This document shows, one piece after another, positions 52,620 to 60,971 of a DNA stretch of 64,000 nt (within the stretch, counting starts at the first letter, position 1; each line of letters starts with the position of its first letter). The stretch is from Aureliella helgolandensis (GTDB taxonomy: Bacteria; Planctomycetota; Planctomycetia; Pirellulales; Pirellulaceae). The notes below the pieces were generated by a model. That model searched no databases. It saw only the letters and a program-made list of their open reading frames with translations, and was not told the DNA's origin. The stretch is taken from contig NZ_CP036298.1 of NCBI RefSeq assembly GCF_007752135.1, forward strand, positions 6,564,501 through 6,628,500. Reading direction: 5' to 3'. Made by a program: the position numbers and the translations under genes.

Positions 52620-53276
52620 ATGAGCAAACGACCGACCGAAACAAAGCCGACGACCCGACAAACCAACCGAGTCGCGCGAGCCGTTCAAGGCCACCAGACG
52701 GCCGCCGAAGCCATTGGGCCCATTGTGCCGGGGATGAGTCTCTTCTGCATCACCCGCGGCCAGATCTCAATGATAGACGTAATTCGCCACGTCATCGAAT
52801 CGGCGGAGACTCCGGTGGTTGCGTCCGTTTGGACGTGGGCGGTTGGAGATTTTGAAGTCGAGGCCTTCGAATATTTCTTTCGAGAGAAGCGAATCGAACG
52901 CGCGACGATGGTTATTGACCGATCAGCCGAACAACGGAACGTAGACTTGATCGACCGATGGCGGAAGCGATACGGACCGGACCGCGTAAAGGTATGCTTG
53001 AACCACGCGAAGATAGGTACCATTGAATGGCCTGGCTATCGGGTACTCGTCCGCGGTTCGATGAACCTTAATTGTAACCCGCGCTTCGAACAGTTCGACA
53101 TCTCGGAAGGCGACCAGGCCTTCGACCTAGTCCGCGAGGTGGAGACGGAACTCCCGGTCCTTCCGCGGCTCTCATCCTGCCAAGAGGCCAACGAAGCGAC
53201 CGGAACCGCGAAAGCCAAAGCACTTACCCTGGAAGAACTGAAACCCTTTGGAGGAATCAAAACGTGGCAAAAGTAG
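52620..53276 (+). CDS. Phospholipase-D-like phage protein
   Basis: The 218-residue protein contains a single HKD-like motif: CLNHAKIGTIEW followed by LVRGSMNLNCNPRFEQFD. A helical N-part lies before it (ISMIDVIRHVIESAETPVV). Such single-motif PLD-like proteins occur in several phages near packaging genes; activity is unknown. The ATG at 52620 gives the family-like length. It overlaps the next gene by 13 bases. Confidence 0.75.
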   Translation: MSKRPTETKPTTRQTNRVARAVQGHQTAAEAIGPIVPGMSLFCITRGQISMIDVIRHVIESAETPVVASVWTWAVGDFEVEAFEYFFREKRIERATMVIDRSAEQRNVDLIDRWRKRYGPDRVKVCLNHAKIGTIEWPGYRVLVRGSMNLNCNPRFEQFDISEGDQAFDLVREVETELPVLPRLSSCQEANEATGTAKAKALTLEELKPFGGIKTWQK

Positions 53277-53620
53277 TTAAGAAGAAACCTGCGACGCCCC
53301 GAACGAAACCGGCTAAAGCTCCAGCGAATCCGCTGACGCCGAAAGACGCGACATCGGCCGAACCAACGCGACCGACCGAACCGGCGGCCGTGTTGGCGCT
53401 GTTGCTCAGCCTGGGAAACCAACGAGACCAGGCGACCCTCTATGCGAATAGCTATTGCGAGTACCAAGAGGCCCAGGCAAACATCGCCGCCAATGGAGCC
53501 GTTGCGGCCAACCCACGCACCGGCGCACCGATGGATAACCCGTACCTAAAAGTCCGCGACAAAGCGGAGGCCAAGCTGCTCGCGATGGGGCGCCGGATGA
53601 AAACCGAGGGGCTCTGGTAG
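53264..53620 (+). CDS. Second terminase-small-subunit-like protein
   Basis: The 118-residue protein has a lysine/proline/alanine-rich start (KVVKKKPATPRTKPAKAPANP) and a C-part like P27-type small terminase subunits: ALYANSYCEYQEAQANIAANG, then NPYLKVRDKAEAKLLAMGRRMKTEGLW. The start is a GTG overlapping the PLD-like gene. A second TerS far from TerL suggests a fragment of another phage's packaging module. Confidence 0.6.
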   Translation: MAKVVKKKPATPRTKPAKAPANPLTPKDATSAEPTRPTEPAAVLALLLSLGNQRDQATLYANSYCEYQEAQANIAANGAVAANPRTGAPMDNPYLKVRDKAEAKLLAMGRRMKTEGLW

Positions 53621-53789
53621 CCATACGGAAAATACTATTCGCGCGCCTCGCGCTCTTGCGATGGTGGCCGGTTCGCTGGTGGTCGATCCCCAGCGCTTCC
53701 CGCAAGTCATTGTCCAGATTCGCAACCACGCATTCTCCGACCTTGTGAATGCTGCCAGCCTTTCAGACTGGAATTCTGCCCTGGGATGT

Positions 53790-53892
53790 GGATAATTGGG
53801 GCTTAGATTGAGGATAATTGCCGACCGCAACCAGGATAATCCCCTTGAATATGGTATTATTCTCATTGGCCAAGGATAATAACAAGTTCGCC
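53790..53892 (+). promoter_or_regulatory. attI-like entry point of the cassette array
   Basis: Four direct repeats GGATAAT lie at 53790, 53812, 53834 and 53874 (spacing 22, 22, 40 bp). They end six bases before GTTCGCC (53886-53892), where the first cassette begins. The arrangement recalls integron attI sites, with accessory repeats beside a simple GTT core, but no intI gene is near. The gap from 53621 holds no gene. Confidence 0.55.
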
Positions 53893-53911
53893 GACATAAG
53901 GGGTTCTCGTA

Positions 53912-54424
53912 ATGCATCATCTTCCCCGCGGCAAAAGTTGGGACCCGCTACGAGTTGCAAGCGTATTGTCTCGCAACGGAGTCCCAGCGTCCGTAGAAGG
54001 GACCTTGGTCCGAATTGAGATTTCGGATACGGAGCCGCCCTCGATTCTCCAAAGGTTTCTCAGATGGGTGTTGCGACCAAGCTCAAGCGTCGTCACGATT
54101 AGTCACGACCCGACGCATTTCATTCGCAATATTGACGTGCACTACGATCCATTCAAGGTTTCAACTGATCTCCCATATCTACATGACATCACTGTCGCGC
54201 TTCGCGAATGTGGATGCATGGTCAAATCGGATCGAGAGATAGCCGAAAGCTATTGCCCCAACTCGGATGAATTACCCACAATGTTTGAGACAATGGAACG
54301 CCTGCAGCGAGAGAAAGAGAACCTCGTGGCCGTACAGGACTTCGAGTCTGCAAAACTGAAACGAGACGAAGAACGTGGTGTTCTCAAACAAATTGATGCT
54401 TACCTATCCCGTTCCGTTGGCTAG
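53912..54424 (+). CDS. Cassette 1: protein with UVR motif
   Basis: The 170-residue protein has an unknown N-part and a C-terminal UvrB/UvrC (UVR) helical motif (about 130-165: LQREKENLVAVQDFESAKLKRDEERGVLKQI), a protein-protein contact element also found in ClpC and McsA. It starts 20 bases after the cassette boundary and ends 16 bases before the attC R'' box. Base use differs from phage genes (less GC). Confidence 0.75.
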   Translation: MHHLPRGKSWDPLRVASVLSRNGVPASVEGTLVRIEISDTEPPSILQRFLRWVLRPSSSVVTISHDPTHFIRNIDVHYDPFKVSTDLPYLHDITVALRECGCMVKSDREIAESYCPNSDELPTMFETMERLQREKENLVAVQDFESAKLKRDEERGVLKQIDAYLSRSVG

Positions 54425-54446
54425 CTGACGATCCGGACAAGCGGCG

Positions 54447-54529
54447 AACCATGCGATGAACCGAAGTCGCGGAGTCGTCGTTTTTGACAATGGAAAATCA
54501 ATCGCCGCGACTCGGTTATCGCGGCCGTT
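54447..54529 (+). repeat. attC-a, 83 bp
   Basis: The arms AAC-CAT-GCGAT-G-AACCG-A-AGTCGCGG pair with CCGCGACT-CGGTT-ATCGC-GGCC-GTT. Extrahelical G and A lie on one arm, as in integron attC. It differs at one base from attC-h (60851-60933) over 89 bp. Confidence 0.92.
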
Positions 54530-54911
54530 GAACTAAACCGCTTCACTTTCAATTTTCTCGTAACTCTAAGCAGACTTCTTCTGCGTATCTCACGCGAGCT
54601 ACTTCTCGCCTCTTGCTGGTGCGGTGCTTTGCATTGCGATGGCTCTGCACCGGCTACAGTCGCCTAGCTCGATGGCTTTGCCTGCTCGGCCGCGTGTTGA
54701 CTTCGGCCAGTCCCAGCGGTGACGGTGCGATTGCATGGCCACTCCGACGAGTACGACTGAGTGGCATGAGCGAGGTAAGTGAGCTGCCTCCCCCCGTTCC
54801 GAATTTAACGATTATCCGACTTGCGCTTTCTGAAACCCCAATCATGCTGGGGATTAATGTCGCATTTCTGCGGCAAGTTTGACTTCCCGTTTTCAGTAAG
54901 GCTTCAGCGCA

Positions 54912-55847
54912 ATGCCCAGCTCTTTTCGCAAGCATACTCTTGCATCCATTAAACGTATGGCCGAGGACATGTTGCTCCGCAACATGGCAATTAGAACCAT
55001 CGATTCCTACACCTTCCACGTTGGGCGTTTTTCCAAGCACTTCGGAAAACTCCCCGAGGATCTGGGCCCCGAAGAGATTCGCGAATTCCAACTGTGGATG
55101 ATCCAAGTGAAAAAATGTTCGTGGAGTTCGTTTAATCAAGCTGTTTGTGGCCTACGGTTTCTCTACACCTTCACGCTCCCCAGGCCGTGGGTCGTGAAAA
55201 TGATTCCGTTCGGCAACCGGCCTAAGAAGTTACCCGTTGTGCTGGGGCAGGAAGAAGTACACAGGCTGATCGAGTGTGTAACAGTTCCCAAACATCGAGC
55301 GGTCCTACTGACTCTCTACTCGGCCGGGCTAAGGCTCAGCGAAGCAACCAACCTAAAGCTCCCGGACATCGACTCCGAGCGGATGCAACTGCGGATCATT
55401 CAAGCCAAGGGGCGCAAGGATCGCTACGTACCGCTCTCACCAAGGCTCTTGGCCGAACTACGAGAGTACTGGAAGATCAACAAGCCGAACCAGTACATCT
55501 TTCCGGGCAAGACCAACGATGTGCCACTTTCCGGAGCAACCATTCAGAAGACTTGCAAGATGGCCGCCGCACAGGCGCACATCAAGAAGATCGTTACTCC
55601 ACATACTCTGAGACATTCTTTTGCGACCGGACTTTTGGAAGCAGGCGTCGATCTGATGGCGATCAGCAAGCTGCTCGGGCACAGCAGCTTTACAACAACG
55701 ATGATCTATTTACACTGTCGGCGAGAGCACTTGGGATCGACCCCCAGCCCGATCGACTGGCTCCCGGCCCGGCAGTGCCCGCGCTGGATCGACCCGTCGC
55801 TGCAAGCTCCCAGCCCCAGCTCGACGCCCGCGAGCGATCCGATCTGA
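54912..55847 (+). CDS. IS91-associated tyrosine recombinase
   Basis: The 311-residue protein has a SAM-like N-domain (about 10-85) and a catalytic domain with Arg in SAGLRLSEATNL, Lys in AKGRKDRYVPL, HTLRHSFATGL, LLGHSSFTTTMIYLH (nucleophile Tyr). The IntI-specific extra helix before the HxLR box is absent, so it is not an integron integrase. It is followed two bases later by the IS91 transposase, a known pairing in some IS91-like elements. The C-terminal tail is proline-rich. Confidence 0.88.
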   Translation: MPSSFRKHTLASIKRMAEDMLLRNMAIRTIDSYTFHVGRFSKHFGKLPEDLGPEEIREFQLWMIQVKKCSWSSFNQAVCGLRFLYTFTLPRPWVVKMIPFGNRPKKLPVVLGQEEVHRLIECVTVPKHRAVLLTLYSAGLRLSEATNLKLPDIDSERMQLRIIQAKGRKDRYVPLSPRLLAELREYWKINKPNQYIFPGKTNDVPLSGATIQKTCKMAAAQAHIKKIVTPHTLRHSFATGLLEAGVDLMAISKLLGHSSFTTTMIYLHCRREHLGSTPSPIDWLPARQCPRWIDPSLQAPSPSSTPASDPI

Positions 55848-55849
55848 GT

Positions 55850-57079
55850 GTGGCCAGCATACTCAAGCGGTACACGGCTGACTTCATCAGCAAGTATCGA
55901 CCGAGTCTCTCACGACAAGTCGAAAGCACACTAGCGAGGATCGGCTTCTGCCGCACCGCAGCCATGGGAGGTCGCACCTATGCTTGCAATCAGTGCCAGA
56001 CCAAGATCTCGCTCTACAACTCGTGCGCCGACCGGCACTGCCCGCAGTGTAGTGGGGCTCGGCGCGCCGACTGGCTCGATAGAGCCGCTGAGCTACTGTT
56101 GCCAGACGTAACTTACTTCCAAGTTGTCTTCACGTTGCCAGACAAACTATCTCCGCTGATACTCGGTAATCGTCGCAAACTCTATCGTACCTTGATGCAT
56201 ACTGCTTGGGAGGCGCTCAAGGAGTGTATTGAAACCAAGCTTGGCATGCAGGCCTCTGCCATGATGGTCTTGCATACTTGGAATCAACGGCTGGGGCACC
56301 ATCCTCACGTGCACCTCCTCGTTCCCGGCAGCGGCCCATCACTGGACGGACGGCGTTGGATCGAGTGTCGGCAAACCAAGCCCACGGGGAACTCACCCGC
56401 CAAGCCAACGTTGGTGGACAACAAGGAACTCAGTCGAGAATTCAGCGAACGTTTCCTACGTAAACTAAAATCGCTGCACCGTCGCGGCAAGCTGGATCTT
56501 GAAGAAGAATTGGCGGGACTTCAAGAGCCGCTGGCTTGGGCCAAATTCACTGACACTCTCCTCGCACACGACTGGTGTGTCTTCATCGAGCGACCACCGA
56601 CGTCCAAGTCGTCTCCGGAGCACGTCTTGAAGTACTTGGCCAGATACATGACTGGTGGCCCCATCTCGGATCGACGCTTGGTGAGCTGCGATAACGACAT
56701 CGTCACGTTCATGGCTCGCAACAAGGACAAACACAGCTCGGCTAGTCAAGTTTCAGAGAAACTCTCTGGAGTTGAGTTCATTCGATGTTGGTCACTCCAC
56801 ATTCTTCCCAAGGGTTTTACCAAGTCACGTTGCTTCGGAGGCTACAGCAGTGCTCGCCGCACGGCCTTCATCGCCTTGTGCAAGCAGCTCCATCCGCTCG
56901 CCGTGACGGAACAATGCGATCCTCAAGTCAACGACGCAATCACAGAGACGCAGGACATTCCGACAGAGCGTTGTTGTGCCAAATGCCAACAACCCATGCA
57001 ACTCCTCTCCGAGACTCGTCGTCCGAGCTGGCGGGACCTATTCTATGGCCCCAACCATCACTCTTGGTTCGAGAGTTAG
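55850..57079 (+). CDS. IS91-family transposase (HUH, Y2 type)
   Basis: The rolling-circle transposase has about 409 residues. The N-terminal zinc-binding domain is CNQCQTKISLYN and CADRHCPQC. The HUH motif is HHPHVHLLVPGSG. The tyrosine motif is YLARYMTGG. A C-terminal CAKCQQPM pair is present. The open frame extends upstream; a GTG at 55850, just after the recombinase stop, is the likely start. Catalytic residues look intact, so it may be active. Confidence 0.9.
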   Translation: MASILKRYTADFISKYRPSLSRQVESTLARIGFCRTAAMGGRTYACNQCQTKISLYNSCADRHCPQCSGARRADWLDRAAELLLPDVTYFQVVFTLPDKLSPLILGNRRKLYRTLMHTAWEALKECIETKLGMQASAMMVLHTWNQRLGHHPHVHLLVPGSGPSLDGRRWIECRQTKPTGNSPAKPTLVDNKELSREFSERFLRKLKSLHRRGKLDLEEELAGLQEPLAWAKFTDTLLAHDWCVFIERPPTSKSSPEHVLKYLARYMTGGPISDRRLVSCDNDIVTFMARNKDKHSSASQVSEKLSGVEFIRCWSLHILPKGFTKSRCFGGYSSARRTAFIALCKQLHPLAVTEQCDPQVNDAITETQDIPTERCCAKCQQPMQLLSETRRPSWRDLFYGPNHHSWFES

Positions 57080-57330
57080 ACTAGTGCCCCTACGCTACGA
57101 CATCGTTACAGTATCCTGCTCCGATGCATACGCATTGACGGCCAACCGCTGCCCGCTGGTCACAGTTCACCGACGAAACAGTCCCCAACTGACGTCAGAT
57201 TCTCTACGCGACTGCCCGGCAGCTCAACAAACTGCTTGCCAAGCCATCTCTGACTAGGCTAAACTGACTCTCATCAGACGCCAGCTCAATACTATCCGCA
57301 TAGGACCCGTCGAGCGAAGCGTCTCAGCTC

Positions 57331-57391
57331 AACGGACAATCTATCCCTCCGTGCTCGCTGCGCTCCCAGTTGGGATAGATTGCTATTCGTT
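57331..57391 (+). repeat. attC-b, short divergent attC
   Basis: R'' is GCTCAAC (fits RYYYAAC). The stem CAATCTATCCC/GGGATAGATTG is 11 bp and perfect. R' is GTTCCCC. There are no extrahelical bases and the site is 61 bp, unlike the others. It could also be read as an IS91 end hairpin, but its GTTCCCC is exactly complementary to the R'' GGGGAAC of the next site. The rest of 57080-57511 shows no gene. Confidence 0.65.
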
Positions 57392-57511
57392 CCCCGACTG
57401 AAGCCAGCTTAATTCTGTTTCGTTTGCTACACCGTTTTCACACCTACCAATAGACAGCGCTGAACGCTACCGCAGACGCGACACTCCGGCAGAAACTGGA
57501 TTGATCCGACT

Positions 57512-57817
57512 ATGCCTACTTACGCACTCGTATTGCTGATTCTCATTACGTGGCTCGCCTATCCAGCGGTTGGCATCATCAGCCTTCGCGCTGCTATCGC
57601 CAGAGGCGATCGACCTCCGGATGCCGGATTTAGCTATCTTCCCGAGTTGATCATCTACCCGCCACTGTTTTTCGGATTCGCGATGCTCGTTGACTTTTTC
57701 GTCATGCCTTGGGGGCGTTTGTTGGTTGGTCTACTGTGCGTTATAATGCTCGTGCTTTACGCGATTGACGTTGGTCGTAACCTTGCCGCTATTCGCCGGA
57801 TCGAGGATCGCACTTGA
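57512..57817 (+). CDS. Cassette 3: small membrane protein
   Basis: The 101-residue protein has three hydrophobic segments (about 4-25, 48-66, 69-88) and the start MPTYALVLLILITWLAYPA. No family recognised. It ends 10 bases before attC-c; the start is 121 bp after the cassette boundary, leaving room for its own promoter. Confidence 0.72.
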   Translation: MPTYALVLLILITWLAYPAVGIISLRAAIARGDRPPDAGFSYLPELIIYPPLFFGFAMLVDFFVMPWGRLLVGLLCVIMLVLYAIDVGRNLAAIRRIEDRT

Positions 57818-57827
57818 GGACGCGGGG

Positions 57828-57910
57828 AACCAGCGCGTGCACCGGAGTACGCGAGCCGGCCGGTTTTGAAATGGAAAATCTTTCGCGCGTACCCGGTGAC
57901 GCGTGCCGTT
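57828..57910 (+). repeat. attC-c, 83 bp
   Basis: AAC-CAG-CGCGT-G-CACCGG-A-GTACGCG pairs with the arm ending ACGCG-TGCC-GTT. Extrahelical G and A are conserved. R'' GGGGAAC matches the start of its own cassette (TTCCCC at 57390). Confidence 0.92.
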
Positions 57911-57935
57911 CTGCCTTTTGCTCGAGCGTTTTGCA

Positions 57936-58448
57936 ATGCGAATGCAAACTCCAATACGAACTTTGCTGGTGCTGACTGCTGTATTCGGCGTGGTTCTTAG
58001 CGTAGGGTTTAACGGTATTGAAACAATCGCACTCATGTTGCCTCCTGCAATCTGCGTTTCTGTATTTGTGGTTCTTTGGCGTCGACACCGGCCCAAAAGT
58101 GCAACTGTAGTTCTAGCTGCGTATCTTTGCCTTTGGCTGATAACCGCTGTATTTGGTCCCCAAAGCGTGAGGACCAGCTTCGAGCGGAAAATGTCTAGTA
58201 CCGGAAGCGAGAACGTTTCATCGCAATACAATCGACATGAAGACTACGCTTTGGATCGACTTGCCCCTCGATCGACAGCGCCATGGCACTACATTACTAC
58301 ACGGTCAACTCCCTGTCCGCTTGTCGTGATTGCTGACCACGGGATGATGAATCCCTACAATGCTGGGTCCGGTGCGACAGAATGGATTGTTTGGGCTGGG
58401 CGACCGATTGGCGTACTTTGGCGACCCTCTTGGTGGGTGCGTTGCTAA
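57936..58448 (+). CDS. Cassette 4: membrane protein
   Basis: The 170-residue protein has three predicted membrane segments (about 7-24, 27-46, 58-74) and a soluble C-part. The start MRMQTPIRTLLVLTAVFGVV resembles many small planctomycete proteins. No function known. It ends 11 bases before attC-d. Confidence 0.7.
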   Translation: MRMQTPIRTLLVLTAVFGVVLSVGFNGIETIALMLPPAICVSVFVVLWRRHRPKSATVVLAAYLCLWLITAVFGPQSVRTSFERKMSSTGSENVSSQYNRHEDYALDRLAPRSTAPWHYITTRSTPCPLVVIADHGMMNPYNAGSGATEWIVWAGRPIGVLWRPSWWVRC

Positions 58449-58459
58449 GGACCTGGCAG

Positions 58460-58540
58460 AACCAAGCGTTGCAACGAAGCCGCCGAGCTCGTCCGACTTA
58501 CTAACACATCAACCCCGGCGGCTCGCTGAACGCGGTCGTT
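58460..58540 (+). repeat. attC-d, 81 bp
   Basis: AAC-CAA-GCGTT-G-CAACG-A-AGCCGCCG pairs with CGGCGGCT-CGCTG-AACGC-GGTC-GTT (one imperfect pair). R'' GCAGAAC matches its cassette start TTCTGC. Confidence 0.9.
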
Positions 58541-58562
58541 CGTCGATTCATGGACTCTTCAC

Positions 58563-59066
58563 GTGGACGCCATCGAAGCACAATTCACGATTACGCGAAA
58601 CGAGTATGTTCGTGCGATGCGAAGGCACCACAGGACACGGATTCAACCCGTACGTGACGTCATTGGCGGTGTGTTGGCCGCGCTCGCGGGTGCTTACGTG
58701 CTTTCGTCGTCCGAATCAAAACTATTGGGATACATACTGATCGTTCTCGGCGTTATTCTGCTTTCTATGATTGCCTACATCAAATTCATCATTCCAGCCA
58801 AAATCTATCAGGCTGCTAAACGAAAACTCTCGTCTGAATATTGGATACAGTTTCGCGGCGATGGAATGCGATTTCGCTATTCAGATGTCGATTCGTCACT
58901 AAAATGGTCTGTTTTCTCTTCTTGGCTTCGCGACAACGAATTCTACATCCTATACCATGATGGAATTGGCTGTTCCGTGATTCCGCGGCGGGCGTTGCAT
59001 GACGGCGAAGACGAGCGATTGTCGGAACTGCTTACATCGGTGCTGGGGCCGTCCGTGAATAAATAA
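58563..59066 (+). CDS. Cassette 5: YcxB-like membrane protein
   Basis: The 167-residue protein has two membrane helices (about 34-50 and 53-75) and a YcxB-like C-domain (WIQFRGDGMRFRYSDVDSSLKWSVFSSW ... GCSVIPRRAL). YcxB proteins are small membrane proteins of unknown role. The GTG start at 58563 is 24 bases after the cassette boundary. It ends six bases before attC-e. Confidence 0.75.
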   Translation: MDAIEAQFTITRNEYVRAMRRHHRTRIQPVRDVIGGVLAALAGAYVLSSSESKLLGYILIVLGVILLSMIAYIKFIIPAKIYQAAKRKLSSEYWIQFRGDGMRFRYSDVDSSLKWSVFSSWLRDNEFYILYHDGIGCSVIPRRALHDGEDERLSELLTSVLGPSVNK

Positions 59067-59072
59067 TCGACG

Positions 59073-59156
59073 AACCATCGCATGCACGCGAGCGGCGGTG
59101 GCCAGCGGAGTTTTGAAATCAATGTCATCTCCCGCCACCCCGTGATGCGTACCGTT
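59073..59156 (+). repeat. attC-e, 84 bp
   Basis: AAC-CAT-CGCAT-G-CACG... pairs with ...CGTG-ATGCG-TACC-GTT; inner arm less perfect. R'' GACGAAC matches cassette start TTCGTC. Confidence 0.88.
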
Positions 59157-59186
59157 CTGCCTGGTTGCTCTTTGCGATCGAACACA

Positions 59187-59711
59187 ATGGAAGACGAACC
59201 TCGAATTTTCAAGCTAAGCCGATTTCGTCAAAATGACGAACCTTTTTACCGAGTGTGGCTTGGCGAGAATGAAACTTGGTCGTTTGAGAATGCGTGGTCG
59301 GATGACGGTTACGATCCCACGAAGTGCGAGCTACCGCGGGACGTCCAATTATTGTGTGCAATGAACTGCGGCAAATCGGACATCGACAACAGCGGCCTCT
59401 ATGGATTATTGGACGGCTACAGTGGAATCTTTGCACCCGAGATGGTCGAGTGGTGTAAACGAAGTGGACTAGATGACGTATCAAACATTCTTGAGCAGGC
59501 GATTGCATACTTTGGTCCCAACTTCCCGCGTGATGTTGGAAGGCGTCATGAGATCTTGGATGCTATTCCTGCGATAGGCGAGCGATCCGATTGGGACCCT
59601 TTCTACAGACTGGATAATGAATTTTTTCGGGTCCTATCGAACAATGGAAATCGCTACACAGACGCCGCCAATCATTGGCTTCGCGTCGTATGCGGTGTAG
59701 GCGATCACTGA
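59187..59711 (+). CDS. Cassette 6: DMP19-like protein
   Basis: The 174-residue soluble protein has a segment NSGLYGLLDGYSGIFAPEMVEWCKRSGLDDVSNILEQAIAYFG like the DMP19/DUF4375 family, known from DNA-mimic proteins and many uncharacterised small proteins. Acidic overall. The first ATG at 59187 is 33 bases inside the cassette. It ends 14 bases before attC-f. Confidence 0.68.
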   Translation: MEDEPRIFKLSRFRQNDEPFYRVWLGENETWSFENAWSDDGYDPTKCELPRDVQLLCAMNCGKSDIDNSGLYGLLDGYSGIFAPEMVEWCKRSGLDDVSNILEQAIAYFGPNFPRDVGRRHEILDAIPAIGERSDWDPFYRLDNEFFRVLSNNGNRYTDAANHWLRVVCGVGDH

Positions 59712-59725
59712 GTCGACACCGGCAG

Positions 59726-59806
59726 AACCAAGCGGTGAACGGGAGTTCGCGAGCCCGTCTTGCCTGCTAACAAACCTAACGCGCGAACCCCGTTACCGCC
59801 GCCGTT
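59726..59806 (+). repeat. attC-f, 81 bp
   Basis: AAC-CAA-GCGGT-G-AACGGG-A-GTTCGCG pairs with CGCGAAC-CCCGTT-ACCGC-CGCC-GTT. R'' GCAGAAC matches cassette start TTCTGC. Confidence 0.93.
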
Positions 59807-59821
59807 CGCCGTGCTGAGTAC

Positions 59822-60343
59822 ATGCGATTCCGACTATCAACGTTGCTTCTGACGACAGCCTGCATTGCTTTGGCAATCGGATGGTACGTGGATCGGTACA
59901 CACATCGCATTCCATCCTACGAGGAGCGTTTGGCTGATCACGCTCGATTGGCCGCAACACTCGCCGACGTTCATCGCTTGCACCAATTCAGTGATTTTCC
60001 CCAGGCTTACACAAAGCGTGTTCCAGACTTGCTCTTCAGCATCTATCTTGACCTCTACCGAAGCCGGAATCTCTTCGCACGTACTTACGGACCGATTGGA
60101 AACGCGAGGCATATAGACGACGCCACTTTGCGATGGCTTGGGAACGAAACGTTGCGGCGAATTGACATTACGACATTGGACGAGTTTGAAACCGAATTAG
60201 CAGCGTCTGGTCTGGGCACAGCAAAATACTACGACCTTTACGCGCCCGACGGTTCGTTAAAACCTGAACTCGAAGCCTTCGTGACCGAGTGTCTGGCAAC
60301 GACGAGCGATCCGGCGATACCAAGCAAAGTCGGCGAACCATGA
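59822..60343 (+). CDS. Cassette 7: membrane-anchored hypothetical protein
   Basis: The 173-residue protein has an N-terminal anchor (RFRLSTLLLTTACIALAIGWYVDR) and a soluble helical part. The start is a type common in planctomycete genomes. No function known. Its stop lies inside the attC-g R'' arm. Confidence 0.7.
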   Translation: MRFRLSTLLLTTACIALAIGWYVDRYTHRIPSYEERLADHARLAATLADVHRLHQFSDFPQAYTKRVPDLLFSIYLDLYRSRNLFARTYGPIGNARHIDDATLRWLGNETLRRIDITTLDEFETELAASGLGTAKYYDLYAPDGSLKPELEAFVTECLATTSDPAIPSKVGEP

Positions 60344-60418
60344 CATGCACGGGAGGACGGCTTGCGGCGTTTGCTAGAATGGATGCTCAACTTTCCGTCC
60401 CCCGTGATGTCCACCGTT
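60336..60418 (+). repeat. attC-g, 83 bp
   Basis: AAC-CAT-GACAT-G-CACGGG-A-GGACGG pairs with CCGTCC-CCCGTG-ATGTC-CACC-GTT, all perfect apart from the two extrahelical bases. R'' GGCGAAC matches cassette start TTCGCC. Confidence 0.94.
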
Positions 60419-60479
60419 CGCCGACTGAGTCATCTGCGAGCCACAAACGCGTCGTTAGGTCAAAAGCAACGTTACCTGA

Positions 60480-60776
60480 ATGCTTCAGAACCCCTACGAG
60501 ACACCCCGCACTGAACGTGACAATCGAGCGGTCGACGCAAGTCAACAAAAGAGCCCTTTCGCCGGATGCGCTGCTGCGTTTTTCCTGATAGCGGGGTCGA
60601 TCGGCACATTACTCGGGTCAGCATGGATTCGTACGTTCGGCTTCACGGACTATCGCGCGCACCTCGCTCACATTGGACTGCCGCTTGGTATACTGACGTT
60701 GGTGTTTTCAATCGTGTTTATTGCCTTTGGAATTGCCATCATCCGAAAAGGTTTCCGGCAATCGAGTGGATCGTGA
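60480..60776 (+). CDS. Cassette 8: small NPYETP membrane protein
   Basis: The 98-residue protein starts MLQNPYETPRTERD, a motif seen at the start of many small planctomycete membrane proteins. Two hydrophobic segments follow (about 28-50 and 66-90). No function known. Confidence 0.72.
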   Translation: MLQNPYETPRTERDNRAVDASQQKSPFAGCAAAFFLIAGSIGTLLGSAWIRTFGFTDYRAHLAHIGLPLGILTLVFSIVFIAFGIAIIRKGFRQSSGS

Positions 60777-60850
60777 TTTTGGATGCATACTGCCGCACAC
60801 CGATGGCAAATCTCTTTTCAGCTGAATGATGGACGTGCGAAAACGCGGCG

Positions 60851-60933
60851 AACCATGCGACGAACCGAAGTCGCGGAGTCGTCGTTTTTGACAATGGAAA
60901 ATCAATCGCCGCGACTCGGTTATCGCGGCCGTT
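60851..60933 (+). repeat. attC-h, 83 bp
   Basis: It differs from attC-a by one base over 89 bp (T to C), although the cassettes themselves are unrelated. R'' GGCGAAC matches cassette start TTCGCC. Confidence 0.93.
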
Positions 60934-60971
60934 ATCGGACAGAACGAACTTACACGAGTTGACGGTTGCCG

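Larger units (their letters stand above)
54528..57389 (+). mobile_element. Cassette 2 holding an IS91-family element
   Basis: The cassette starts TTGAAC after attC-a and ends at attC-b. It is filled by a tyrosine recombinase gene and an IS91 transposase gene. Precise ends of the IS are not resolved; 54530-54911 has no supported gene and probably contains its left end. At 2.9 kb it is much larger than its neighbours. Confidence 0.75.

Noticed and set aside
54912-55847. Integron integrase IntI
   Set aside because: The recombinase lies in the cassette array, but lacks the IntI-specific extra helix and is paired with an IS91 transposase; an IS91-associated recombinase explains it better.
57339-57381. 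Intrinsic terminator of the IS91 transposase
   Set aside because: The stem AATCTATCCC/GGGATAGATT has no T run, and the fit of its flanks to attC boxes is a better explanation.
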